Assembly: GCF_002101595.1 (NCBI RefSeq)
Contig: NZ_LQOM01000025.1
Location: 1 to 64,000 of the forward strand
Length of the DNA stretch: 64,000 nucleotides
Direction of reading: 5' to 3'
DNA from: Mycobacterium celatum
Lineage (GTDB): Bacteria > Actinomycetota > Actinomycetes > Mycobacteriales > Mycobacteriaceae
The notes beneath the pieces were generated by a model. That model was not told the origin of the DNA, did not search any database, and was given only the letters and a program-made list of their open reading frames with translations. How positions within the stretch are numbered: the first letter of the stretch is position 1; each line of letters opens with the position of its first letter. The position numbers were made by a program, and so were the translations under genes. Below are positions 9,333 to 17,122 of this stretch, one piece after another.

Positions 9333-10882
9333 TGCCGATCGGGCCGGCTGATTTCGGCGTCGAGGCATTCAGCGTCCCGGCGGTGCTCGACCGGCGCGCC
9401 GAGCAGTTTCCCGACCGGGTGATGATGTCGGTGGCCGGCACGCCGGTGACCTTCGAACAGATGCGACGGCGATCCGCCGCAGCGGCGAAAGTGTTGCAGG
9501 ACCGAGATATTGGCCGTGGGGATTGCGTCGCGCTGTTCACCGCGACCTGCCCGGAGTGGATCTACTTCTGGCTGGGTGCCGCGCGCATCGGTGCGGTGAC
9601 CGCCGCCGTCAACGCCGCCAACAAGGGCGAGTTCCTGCTGCACGCGCTGCGGGTCTCGCAAGCGAAAGCTGTTTTCACCGATGCCGAACGGCGCCCGCGC
9701 GTCGACGAGGTGTCAGACCGGTTGCCGATGCTCAAAGAGCTGCTGATGCAGGGTGATTCGCTCGACGAGGGTGCTTCGGGGGCGGACGACCCGGCTGACG
9801 GCGGCGAGGTCGGATCGCTGTTTTTCACTTCCGGCACCACCGGTGCGTCCAAAGCGGTTGCCACCAGCTGGCACTACCTGTTCACCGCGGCGGCGACGGT
9901 CGCGTCGGCGTGGAAATTGGTTGCGGGCGAGGTGCTGTGGACGGCGATGCCGTTGTTCCATCTCAGTGCGGCGCCGTCGGTGCTGGCGCCGATGCTGGTT
10001 GGCGGGACCACCGTGCTGGCACGTGCCTTTCATCCCGGTTCGGTGTGGGACGAGGTGCGGGCCTGCGGCGCGGTGGGCTTCGCCGGCGCCGGCGCCATGG
10101 TGTCGATGCTGTGGAACCAGCCGCCACATCCAGGCGATGCGCAGCTGCCGTTGCGGTTCATCTCCGCAGCGCCCATCGACGCCGCCATTTACCGCGACAT
10201 CGAAAAGCGTTACGGCTGCCGCGTTGTCACGATGTACGGCCTGACCGAGGCCTTCCCGATCACCGTCAAGAGCGTCGACGAGGATGGGGTGCCCGGAACG
10301 TCGGGCCGGCCCAACCCGAGCTTCGACGTGACAATCCTCGACCCCAGCGGTGACCCGGCGTCGGCCGGGACCGTCGGCGAGATCGCGTGCCGGCCCAGGT
10401 ATCCGCATGTGATGAGCGAGGGGTATGTCGGCAGCGACGGCAGAGTCGAGCCGCACCCGCAGTGGTTTCGCACCGGTGATCTCGGTGTGCTGGACGACCA
10501 GGAAAACCTGACTTACCTTGACCGCGTGAAGGATTCGCTGCGCCGGCGCGGCGAGAACATCTCGTCGGTGGAAGTCGAGGCAACCGTGCTACGCCATCCG
10601 GCTGTTGCCGAAGCGGCAGCGGTCGGGGTGCCCAGCGAGTTGGGCGAGGACGACATCCTGCTGGTCGTGACGCTGCGACCGGAGTCGTCGGTGGACTACG
10701 TTGAGTTGCTGGACTTCTGTTCGGCGCGGATGCCGTATTTCTGTGTACCCCGCTATATCGAGGTCGTGGACGAGATTCCCAAGACCATCATTGGGCGGAT
10801 ACGCAAAGATGTCTTGCGGGCCCGCGGGCTCGGTCCGGGCGCCTGGGACCGGGAACGTCACGGATACATCGTCAGCCGATGA
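9332..10882 (+). CDS. acyl-CoA ligase / AMP-binding enzyme (FadD-type)
   Basis: A 516-residue ANL-superfamily adenylating enzyme. Motifs: P-loop LFFTSGTTGASK, YGLTEAFP, FRTGDLG, and the hinge region DSLRRRGENIS. It would activate a carboxylic acid to its CoA thioester via an acyl-AMP. The A10 region reads TIIGRIRKDVL: the position usually holding the catalytic lysine (GK) is Arg (codon 10796-10798), with a Lys three residues later. The start ATG 9332 overlaps the stop of the Rieske gene. Context places it as the activation step after oxidation, before the hydratase pair. The carnitine-CoA ligase (CaiC) group is the nearest general type; no FadD number is assigned. Confidence 0.88.
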   Translation: MPIGPADFGVEAFSVPAVLDRRAEQFPDRVMMSVAGTPVTFEQMRRRSAAAAKVLQDRDIGRGDCVALFTATCPEWIYFWLGAARIGAVTAAVNAANKGEFLLHALRVSQAKAVFTDAERRPRVDEVSDRLPMLKELLMQGDSLDEGASGADDPADGGEVGSLFFTSGTTGASKAVATSWHYLFTAAATVASAWKLVAGEVLWTAMPLFHLSAAPSVLAPMLVGGTTVLARAFHPGSVWDEVRACGAVGFAGAGAMVSMLWNQPPHPGDAQLPLRFISAAPIDAAIYRDIEKRYGCRVVTMYGLTEAFPITVKSVDEDGVPGTSGRPNPSFDVTILDPSGDPASAGTVGEIACRPRYPHVMSEGYVGSDGRVEPHPQWFRTGDLGVLDDQENLTYLDRVKDSLRRRGENISSVEVEATVLRHPAVAEAAAVGVPSELGEDDILLVVTLRPESSVDYVELLDFCSARMPYFCVPRYIEVVDEIPKTIIGRIRKDVLRARGLGPGAWDRERHGYIVSR

Positions 10883-10899
10883 GGTGGGGAGGAACCACG

Positions 10900-11316
10900 A
10901 TGAGCATGAGCTACCAGCAGCAGTACCTGCTCGACGGCGCTACGGGACGCGACGCCATCCTGGATCTGACCGCCCGCCACAACCGGTGCTACTCCGACGG
11001 CGACCGCGACGGCTGGATCGCGACGTTCCGGCACTCCGGCGCCAGCTACGTCCGCGGCGGTGAGGAGTTCAGCGACTTGCGTGCCGCCTTCGACGGCGGC
11101 GGCGGGCAGCGGCTGGTCAGCGTCGATCACGAGATCAGCGTCGACGGCATCGACGCCATCCAGCGCTGCGTCGCGCTGCTTTACGCTGTTGGTGACGACG
11201 GCGTGGCCGCGCTGCGCGCCACGGGCACGTACCGCGATCGGCTCATCTACGAACGCGGCGGGTGGTACTTCACTTCCCGTGAACTGCAATGGGATTCGGC
11301 GCCAGCTCGGGTATGA
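10900..11316 (+). CDS. SnoaL-like / NTF2-fold protein
   Basis: A 138-residue protein with the cone-barrel pattern of the SnoaL_4 family: an N-terminal helix with ATGRDAILDLTARHNRCYSD, then beta strands ending in the aromatic WYFTSRELQW. Members include ketosteroid isomerases, dehydratases and small-subunit partners of ring oxygenases. The start is ATG 10900 with a strong GGGGAGG site; an upstream in-frame ATG at 10879 precedes that site. The stop overlaps the following gene (ATGA), so it is co-translated with the MaoC-like pair. The catalytic role cannot be decided from sequence; isomerase or cyclase-type chemistry on the pathway intermediate is possible. Confidence 0.8.
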   Translation: MSMSYQQQYLLDGATGRDAILDLTARHNRCYSDGDRDGWIATFRHSGASYVRGGEEFSDLRAAFDGGGGQRLVSVDHEISVDGIDAIQRCVALLYAVGDDGVAALRATGTYRDRLIYERGGWYFTSRELQWDSAPARV

Positions 11317-11834
11317 CGGGGATCCAACTCGCGTTCGGCACCTACGAAGACGCGCTGCGGATGGTCGGAGTGACGTCCGAGCCACGAACCGCGGGCACGG
11401 CGGTCAGCGCGGCGCGCATCCAGATGTTCGCCGCGCTGGTCCGCGACCCCAACCCGTCGTACTGGGACGCCGAATTCGCCACGGAGGCATGGGGTGGCCT
11501 GCTGGCGCCGCCTGCGCTGCTGATGGGCTGGCTGATACCACCGCCGTGGCTGCCGACGGGCGCGTCGCGGGTGACGGCGATCGCGCTGCGGGTGCCGCTG
11601 CCCGGCACCACGTTCGTCAACGCCGCCAACGACGCCGAATTCCTGCTGCCCATTGTCGAAGGCGATCGGCTGACCGTTGTCGAGGAGGTGGTGTCGGTGT
11701 CACCGGAAAAGCGGACCCGCCTCGGGGTCGGGCATTTCGTCGAGACGCTCGACACCTTTACCCGCCAGGACGACGCGGTGGTGGCCCGCAACCGAAACAC
11801 GTTGTTCCGCTTCACTCCCGAGCCGGCGAGATGA
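11313..11834 (+). CDS. MaoC-like hydratase subunit, ChsH2-like
   Basis: A 173-residue hot-dog-fold protein of the type forming the non-catalytic or N-terminal half of bipartite (R)-enoyl-CoA hydratases (the MaoC N-terminal domain in ChsH2). Visible features: the DPNPSYWD segment of the substrate-side helix and a GDRLTVVEEV strand. The start is ATG 11313, overlapping the stop of the SnoaL-like gene. It overlaps the next, related gene by four bases. In cholesterol side-chain breakdown, ChsH2 pairs with ChsH1 to hydrate a steroid enoyl-CoA; a parallel heterodimer is inferred here. No DUF35 domain is attached, unlike full ChsH2. Confidence 0.75.
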   Translation: MTGIQLAFGTYEDALRMVGVTSEPRTAGTAVSAARIQMFAALVRDPNPSYWDAEFATEAWGGLLAPPALLMGWLIPPPWLPTGASRVTAIALRVPLPGTTFVNAANDAEFLLPIVEGDRLTVVEEVVSVSPEKRTRLGVGHFVETLDTFTRQDDAVVARNRNTLFRFTPEPAR

Positions 11835-12265
11835 GCGTGCAATGGGACCGGCTCACTGTCCCGGTTGAACTACCAGTGGTGCTCGACGAGATCGACTACC
11901 AGCGAGTCGTCATGAACTCCGGTGCTACCTGGGACTACTTCCCCGGCCACTTCGATCCCGGGTACGCCTATAACCAAGGCCATCCAACGATTTTTGTCAA
12001 CACCATGCACCTCGCCGGGTTCGCCGATCGCATCGCCACGGACTGGGCCGGCCCGGGGAGCCGGGTGGTGCACCGCACGATGCGCCTGGTCGGGCCGATC
12101 TACGCCGGCGACACCATGGTGGGCGGGGGACGCGTGGTCGCCAAGCGCACCGACACCAGCGTCGACCCGCCACGTTACCTGCTGGACCTGCAGATCGAGG
12201 TGAGCAACCAGCGCGGCGAGTTGTGTTGTCCGGTCGAGCTCACCTTGCAGGTACCGCCCTCGTAG
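11831..12265 (+). CDS. MaoC-like hydratase subunit, ChsH1-like
   Basis: A 144-residue hot-dog protein. The stretch from FVNTMHLAGFADR to TDWAGP resembles the corresponding part of ChsH1 (Rv3541c), and the GDTMVGGG strand is typical of MaoC proteins. It overlaps the previous gene (ATGA), as expected for subunits of one complex. Predicted role: the other half of a heteromeric enoyl-CoA hydratase acting after the acyl-CoA ligase. No acyl-CoA dehydrogenase is encoded nearby, so the unsaturated substrate must come from elsewhere or from the P450/Rieske steps. It is the last gene of the operon and is followed by an inverted repeat. Confidence 0.75.
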   Translation: MSVQWDRLTVPVELPVVLDEIDYQRVVMNSGATWDYFPGHFDPGYAYNQGHPTIFVNTMHLAGFADRIATDWAGPGSRVVHRTMRLVGPIYAGDTMVGGGRVVAKRTDTSVDPPRYLLDLQIEVSNQRGELCCPVELTLQVPPS

Positions 12266-12273
12266 GCGCTGAG

Positions 12274-12326
12274 TGTGGGCTTGGGGCACGCGAATTCGCG
12301 CGTAGCGTGACACAACTCCACATTCG
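12274..12326. repeat. imperfect inverted repeat between convergent genes
   Basis: Outer arms of 13 bases pair at about 10 positions (GAGTGTGGGCTTG against CAACTCCACATTC) and flank a perfect CGCGAATTCGCG palindrome. It lies between the convergent MaoC-like and aldehyde dehydrogenase genes and could terminate both transcripts. It may also belong to a dispersed intergenic repeat family. Confidence 0.45.
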
Positions 12327-12335
12327 GCGGATCGG

Positions 12336-13796
12336 CTAATTCAGCGGGCTCTTGCTGACGACCGACTGCAGCTCCACGTACTCGGCCAGGCCTTCGGGGC
12401 CGAATTCCCGCCCGATGCCCGATTGCTTGAAACCACCGAACGGGCTGGCGATGTCGAGCATGTACATGTTGATGCCATAGGTGCCGGCGCGCACCGCCGA
12501 GGCGATCTCCATGCCGTGGGCGGCATCGGCCGTCCACACCGACCCGGCCAGACCGTAGTCGCTGTCGTTGGCGATGCGCACCGCGTTGTCCTCGTCGGTA
12601 TAGGTCAGCACCGTAAGCACCGGGCCGAAGATCTCTTCCCGCGCGATACGCATGTCGTTGGTGGCGTCGGCGAACAGCGTCGGCCGCACGTACCAGCCGC
12701 GGTCGGTGGGCGGATCTTCGCCGCCGAGCACAATGCGGGCGCCCTCTTTGCGCCCGGAGCGGATGTAGTCCTGCACCCGGTGTTGCTGTCGTTGGGCCAC
12801 AAGCGGTCCGATATCGGTGGCCTCGTCGAACGGATCACCGACCTGCAGGCCGGACATCATGTCGGCCAGCGCATCGACGACGTCGTCACGACGGCGTTCG
12901 CTGACCAGAATGCGGGTCTGCGCGACGCAGGCCTGCCCGTTGTTCATCAGCCCGGCGGTCTTCAGCCCGGCGACCGTCTTGTCGATGTCGGCGTCGTCGA
13001 GGATGATCGCCGCCGACTTGCCGCCCAGTTCCAGGCTCACCCGTTTGAGCTGCTCCCCGCAGATGGCGGCGATGCGCCGGCCGACGGCGCTGGATCCGGT
13101 GAACGCGATCTTGTCGACCCCCGGGTGGCGGACCAGCGCCTCGCCGACGTCGGGCCCACCGGTGACCACCGACACCACCCCGTCGGGCAGGCCGACCTGC
13201 TCGAGCATCTCGGCCAACCACAGCGCGTCCAACGGTGTTTCCGGCGCCGGCTTGACGACGACCGTGCAGCCGGCGATCAGCGCGGGAATCAGCTTGGGCA
13301 TGATCAGGAATTGCGGCACATTCCACGGCACGATCGCGCCGACCACGCCCACAGGGGCGCGACGAACGAGAACCTCACCGCGCACGCCCTGGCGACGTTC
13401 CGCCCATGAGAAGTCACGCGCTGCCGCCAGCGCAAGGTGAATCATCGACGCCGCGCCGGCCCCTTGACCCAGCCGGCTGAAACTGCGCGGCGATCCCATC
13501 TCGGCGGTGATGAGGTCGGACATTTCGTCGACGTGGGGCGCGTAGACAGCGGCGAGCTCTTCGATCTTGGCCATCCGTTCGGCCGGGTCCAGCCGCGGCC
13601 ACGGCCCGTGGTCGAAGGCGTGCCGCGCGGCGGTGACCGCGGCGTCGACATCCTCCGGGCCGCCCGCCGGCGCCTCGCCGATGGGCTCCTCGGAGTGCGG
13701 CGAGATCACCGTCAGCCGGCCCCCGTTCAAGGGTTTGCGCCACTGTCCGCCGATGAAAAGCTCGTCGTAGCAACGATGGTCAAGCTGCTCGGGCAT
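12336..13796 (-). CDS. aldehyde dehydrogenase (NAD(P)+-dependent)
   Basis: A full-length 486-residue ALDH. It shows the Rossmann segment with IVPWNVPQF and VKPAPETP, the glycine motif FTGSSAVG, the general base in LELGGKS and the catalytic Cys in NNGQACVAQTR. It oxidises an aldehyde to a carboxylate, which fits a P450 or Rieske product being prepared for CoA ligation by the neighbouring ligase. The start is ATG 13796 with a GAGGCGGT site. It is divergent from the AttH/CrtC-like gene across a 67-base region with a symmetric -10 element. The exact substrate cannot be assigned. Confidence 0.92.
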   Translation of the reverse strand: MPEQLDHRCYDELFIGGQWRKPLNGGRLTVISPHSEEPIGEAPAGGPEDVDAAVTAARHAFDHGPWPRLDPAERMAKIEELAAVYAPHVDEMSDLITAEMGSPRSFSRLGQGAGAASMIHLALAAARDFSWAERRQGVRGEVLVRRAPVGVVGAIVPWNVPQFLIMPKLIPALIAGCTVVVKPAPETPLDALWLAEMLEQVGLPDGVVSVVTGGPDVGEALVRHPGVDKIAFTGSSAVGRRIAAICGEQLKRVSLELGGKSAAIILDDADIDKTVAGLKTAGLMNNGQACVAQTRILVSERRRDDVVDALADMMSGLQVGDPFDEATDIGPLVAQRQQHRVQDYIRSGRKEGARIVLGGEDPPTDRGWYVRPTLFADATNDMRIAREEIFGPVLTVLTYTDEDNAVRIANDSDYGLAGSVWTADAAHGMEIASAVRAGTYGINMYMLDIASPFGGFKQSGIGREFGPEGLAEYVELQSVVSKSPLN

Positions 13797-13825
13797 ACGG
13801 CACCGCCTCGTGACATGGCTATTAC

Positions 13826-13838
13826 TGCTAACATAGCA
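13826..13838. promoter_or_regulatory. symmetric bidirectional -10 / operator TGCTA-ACA-TAGCA
   Basis: A perfect 5-3-5 inverted repeat between divergent genes. It contains TAACAT on the plus strand (13829-13834) and TATGTT on the minus strand, both TANNNT. Predicted leaders are about 23 bases to GTG 13864 and about 27 bases to ATG 13796, each containing a ribosome-binding site. It could be a shared promoter, an operator, or both. Confidence 0.5.
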
Positions 13839-13863
13839 AGAAAACGTGGGAACAGGAGTCCGT

Positions 13864-15009
13864 GTGGGCGACGACTGGCGCTGTTACCCGTATTCGTTGG
13901 TGCCCGACGACCCGATGCTGGAATTCCCCGCCGCCGAAGGCGAGCACCCCGACCAGGAGTCCGACACCTGGTTCGTCGCGGGCGAACTGACTGCCGCGTC
14001 TGGCCGGTCGTTCGCGTTCCTGACCATCTTCAACAAGAACCGTCCGGGCGGATCGGTGGTCGCCGACTTTTACACGATGGCGCTATTCGATTGCGAAGCA
14101 GGCACATACGGCACCTACACTAACTACGACATGCCGCCGCGCAACGCGGCCACGCCGAAACTATCCGCGACGGCAGGCCACCTCGACATCCGATACGAAA
14201 GCGGCGCCGGCATGGCCACGTGGACCACCTGCCGCGACGACGACGGCCAGCTGCTGCCCTACACCTACCGGCTCAACCTGGTCGGCGTCGATCAGGCCGG
14301 CGGGCCGATGGGTCTGGAGCTGGCGGTCACGCCGACGCGCAAGCCGGTTCCGCTGGGCGCATCGAAGTACGACGGCCGGATCGCCTGCTTCGGCCAGGAC
14401 GACACGTATTCGTATTTCCAGACCCGAATGGCGATGACCGGGACGCTGCGCTGGGGCGACGTGTGCGAAGACGTCAGCGGCAGTGCGGGGCATGTCGACC
14501 GGCAGTGGTTTCCCCGCTATGCCGGCGGCGGCGGGACCGGGGGAGACCCGCGCGCCCGCTCCCACGAGTGGCGCACGATCAACCTGGACAACGGCGTCGA
14601 CCTGAGCATCTGGCGACAGTTCGACCGCACCAACCACAATGCGCTGCAACCCTTCTCCGGGGTAACCGTGAGCTATCCCGATGCGCTCCCGGAGTGTGCC
14701 GAGGACGTCGAGGTCAGAATTGACAGCTATGTGCGCTGGCCGGAGTCGATTCGCCCCCTGGTGCCGCCCCTGTCGCAGGTCCGCTACATGCCGGACCGCC
14801 ACCGACTCACCAGCGCCACATTGCAACTCGACCTCACCGGCGAGCCGCTGGTGGCCGCGCCGGCACATGCGCTGCCCATCGAATACATGGAGGGTCCGTA
14901 CCGCTACCGCGGAACGCTGCGCGGAAAACCGGTGAGCGGCTTCGGGTTCTATGAGCGATCGCTGGCGCTCTACCGGGACTGGGAACTCGCCGATGTGCTC
15001 GCCCGGTGA
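13864..15009 (+). CDS. AttH/CrtC-like lipocalin-fold protein
   Basis: A 381-residue protein rich in beta strands, with WFVAGEL near the start, HVDRQW in the middle and GFGFYERS near the C-terminus. This pattern is familiar from the AttH/CrtC group (putative hydratases such as carotenoid 1,2-hydratase, and proteins of unknown function). No signal peptide. The start is GTG 13864, with AGGAG about six bases upstream; an in-frame GTG at 13846 lies ahead of that site. It is divergent from the aldehyde dehydrogenase and ends about 40 bases before the convergent second Rieske gene. A hydratase acting on an isoprenoid-like substrate would fit the cluster but is inference. Confidence 0.7.
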   Translation: MGDDWRCYPYSLVPDDPMLEFPAAEGEHPDQESDTWFVAGELTAASGRSFAFLTIFNKNRPGGSVVADFYTMALFDCEAGTYGTYTNYDMPPRNAATPKLSATAGHLDIRYESGAGMATWTTCRDDDGQLLPYTYRLNLVGVDQAGGPMGLELAVTPTRKPVPLGASKYDGRIACFGQDDTYSYFQTRMAMTGTLRWGDVCEDVSGSAGHVDRQWFPRYAGGGGTGGDPRARSHEWRTINLDNGVDLSIWRQFDRTNHNALQPFSGVTVSYPDALPECAEDVEVRIDSYVRWPESIRPLVPPLSQVRYMPDRHRLTSATLQLDLTGEPLVAAPAHALPIEYMEGPYRYRGTLRGKPVSGFGFYERSLALYRDWELADVLAR

Positions 15010-15048
15010 GCTACCTGGGATGCGCCGAGATCGACGTCAGCGTGGCGT

Positions 15049-16215
15049 CTACTCGAACTTTTCCGCGCTAGCGTAGATCTCGCGGCCGAGGGCGTCGGCC
15101 CAACTCTTGTGACGATGCTGCAATCCGGGCTCGTTGCGGCCGAACAACAAATGGTCGCGCACTCCCGACTCCAGGTTGGCCTGTAACCCTTCGACCAGCC
15201 GGTAGTCCTCGTCACGCACGGTGGCGTGCGCATAGTCGAACACGGCCTGCGCGCCGGCTGCCACGGACTCGTCGGACAGATCCAGCGGCGTCGAATTCTG
15301 GTGCACCGTAATCGATCTGCCCGGCTTCTCGCCCGGGTAGATCCGGAAAAGCTCGCCGTTGGCGATCGTCACCGACAACACGATGTTGGGGAACAACGCG
15401 TAGATCACCACCATGTTCTGGAACGGATCCCATTGTTCCTCGGGAACGTTTTCCAGCTCGAGGATCGAGTTGAGCGGGAAGATCAACCGGTGATGCGCGC
15501 CGAAAGCGTCGAATACCGTGCAGTTGCTGCGCGCGATCGTCGCGAACGTCTGCCGGTGCACGGTGGCGAAATGGTAGTTCTCCGAAAAGGTGTCGACCGC
15601 GAGCTTCCAGTTGATCGGGGAGTCGAGGACCTTCTCGCCCAGCGGTGACCACCGCCCGATGCCCCACGAGTCGAGTTCCTCGGCCAGCGAGCCCAGATGC
15701 GCGGCGACGTCCAGCTCGGCATCGGATTGCAATGACACCCACAGGAATCCGGCGAACTCGGTGGCCGGCAACTCGGTCAGCCCGTCGGATTTCACGCCTA
15801 CCCCCGGAAAGCCCTCCCGGCCGGGCACTCCCACCAGCCGCCCGGTGTTGTCGTACGTCCACGCGTGATACGGGCAGCTGAACCGCTTCGCCGTGCCACA
15901 GCCGCTGACCACCTGCGACTGCCGATGCAGGCAGACGTTCTCGAACGCCTTGACCGATCCGTCGGATATCCGGGTCAGCAGGACCGACCTGCCCATCACG
16001 GTCTTGGTGCAGTAGCTGCCCGGCGCCGGCAACTCGGAGACGTAACCGACCAGTTGCGGGCTGGCCAGCAGCATCGCCACGTCACGCTCGTGGCGCTCGA
16101 GCGACGTGTACTCGCGCGCGGCGACCGCGTGCTCGGCCGGCGCCAGGTCGGTGGTGTTGTCGCGCGCCAGTTTCACCGCGCGCCGGGTCAAGTCGATCAG
16201 CTGATCGCGGTCCAT
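15049..16215 (-). CDS. aromatic-ring-hydroxylating oxygenase, Rieske alpha subunit
   Basis: A 388-residue oxygenase. The Rieske ligands are in NVCLHRQ and CPYHAWTYD (residues about 92-120); the catalytic iron ligands are in ENYHFATVH, where Glu-Asn-Tyr-His replaces the more common Asn-x-x-Asp. It is larger than the KshA-like proteins in this window and belongs to the ring-hydroxylating dioxygenase or choline-monooxygenase-like branch. No small subunit, ferredoxin or reductase is adjacent. The start is ATG 16215. It is divergent from a MerR regulator only 40 bases away, so it is the most likely target of that regulator. Substrate unknown. Confidence 0.9.
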   Translation of the reverse strand: MDRDQLIDLTRRAVKLARDNTTDLAPAEHAVAAREYTSLERHERDVAMLLASPQLVGYVSELPAPGSYCTKTVMGRSVLLTRISDGSVKAFENVCLHRQSQVVSGCGTAKRFSCPYHAWTYDNTGRLVGVPGREGFPGVGVKSDGLTELPATEFAGFLWVSLQSDAELDVAAHLGSLAEELDSWGIGRWSPLGEKVLDSPINWKLAVDTFSENYHFATVHRQTFATIARSNCTVFDAFGAHHRLIFPLNSILELENVPEEQWDPFQNMVVIYALFPNIVLSVTIANGELFRIYPGEKPGRSITVHQNSTPLDLSDESVAAGAQAVFDYAHATVRDEDYRLVEGLQANLESGVRDHLLFGRNEPGLQHRHKSWADALGREIYASAEKFE

Positions 16216-16229
16216 GCTTCCACTACAGA

Positions 16230-16254
16230 CCTTGTCACCGTTGTAATGTCAAGG
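16230..16254. promoter_or_regulatory. dyad operator and leaderless promoter of the MerR gene
   Basis: CCTTGTCA, 9 bases, then TGTCAAGG: seven of eight positions pair. TAATGT at 16244-16249 lies inside it and stands 6 bases before GTG 16256, implying a leaderless MerR transcript starting at the operator edge. It probably also controls the divergent Rieske gene. Confidence 0.5.
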
Positions 16255-16255
16255 C

Positions 16256-17122
16256 GTGGCTGAGCAGTTGCTGATCGGCGACGTCACGGCCTTGACCGGG
16301 ATCGCGCCGGGCCGCATCCGCCACTACGAGAAAATCGGGCTGTTGCGAGCGGAGCATCTGTCCAACGGCTACCGGGTCTTCGACGTCGGGCAGGTGCTCG
16401 ACCTGTTGCGCATCGACTTGCTCCGAAGCCTCGGCCTGGCCATCAAAGACATCCAGCGGTTGGCCGACCAGACCACCCTGGCCGACGTCCTCGACGAACA
16501 CCGCGCGTTGCTGGTGGCCCAGCGTGACCGGCTCGATCGACTGATCGCGGCCATCGACGCCGCCACCGCCATCCGAGACGACGACGTCAACGAACGCATC
16601 CTGCGGCGACTGGCCACCTCGCATCGCGACAGCATCGGTGTCATCGGGCGGCTGAGCGCCCCGCTGTCCCCGGCAACCGCTGAGATGTATACCGACCTGT
16701 TCGACGCCTGGGAGCTGCCGGTTCCGGCGCTGTTCGGTCAGATGGTCCTGCCGCCCGCGGCCAGCACACTGCTCGAGAAACTCGCCGAGACGCCGGGGCG
16801 CGACGTGCTGTTCGACCGACTGCGCAAACTTGCCGGCGAAGTTGTTGCTCTCGGCGAAAACCACTTGGCTGCAACCGAACTGGCACACACCTGGATCGAC
16901 CAACAGTTGGCCGACCCGCTGCCCGACGACGTCGTGGACGCGCTGCGGTGCGTACAGCCGCTGCTGGAACGCGACCCCGTCATCGTCCAGGGATTTCGGA
17001 CCTGGGCGGCGTCGATCACGCCCGCCGCGGCCCATTTCATCGACGAACTGACCCGGGAGACCGCCCGGCGCGGACTGGAAACGGTCAGCGTGATCGTGCT
17101 GCCGCCGGCAAGGGAAAGTTAG
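16256..17122 (+). CDS. MerR-family transcriptional regulator
   Basis: A 288-residue protein with a clear MerR winged helix-turn-helix (residues about 7-75: LLIGDVTALTGIAPGRIRHYEKIGLL, with YRVFD), followed by a coiled-coil helix with LVAQRDRLDRLIAAID and a C-terminal effector domain resembling the TipAL/antibiotic-recognition type. No metal-binding cysteine pair is seen, so an organic ligand is more likely. The start is GTG 16256, with a -10-like TAATGT six bases before it and no Shine-Dalgarno. It is divergent from the Rieske oxygenase and abuts the convergent kinase gene with no gap. It is the only obvious regulator of the 7-17 kb cluster. Confidence 0.9.
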   Translation: MAEQLLIGDVTALTGIAPGRIRHYEKIGLLRAEHLSNGYRVFDVGQVLDLLRIDLLRSLGLAIKDIQRLADQTTLADVLDEHRALLVAQRDRLDRLIAAIDAATAIRDDDVNERILRRLATSHRDSIGVIGRLSAPLSPATAEMYTDLFDAWELPVPALFGQMVLPPAASTLLEKLAETPGRDVLFDRLRKLAGEVVALGENHLAATELAHTWIDQQLADPLPDDVVDALRCVQPLLERDPVIVQGFRTWAASITPAAAHFIDELTRETARRGLETVSVIVLPPARES

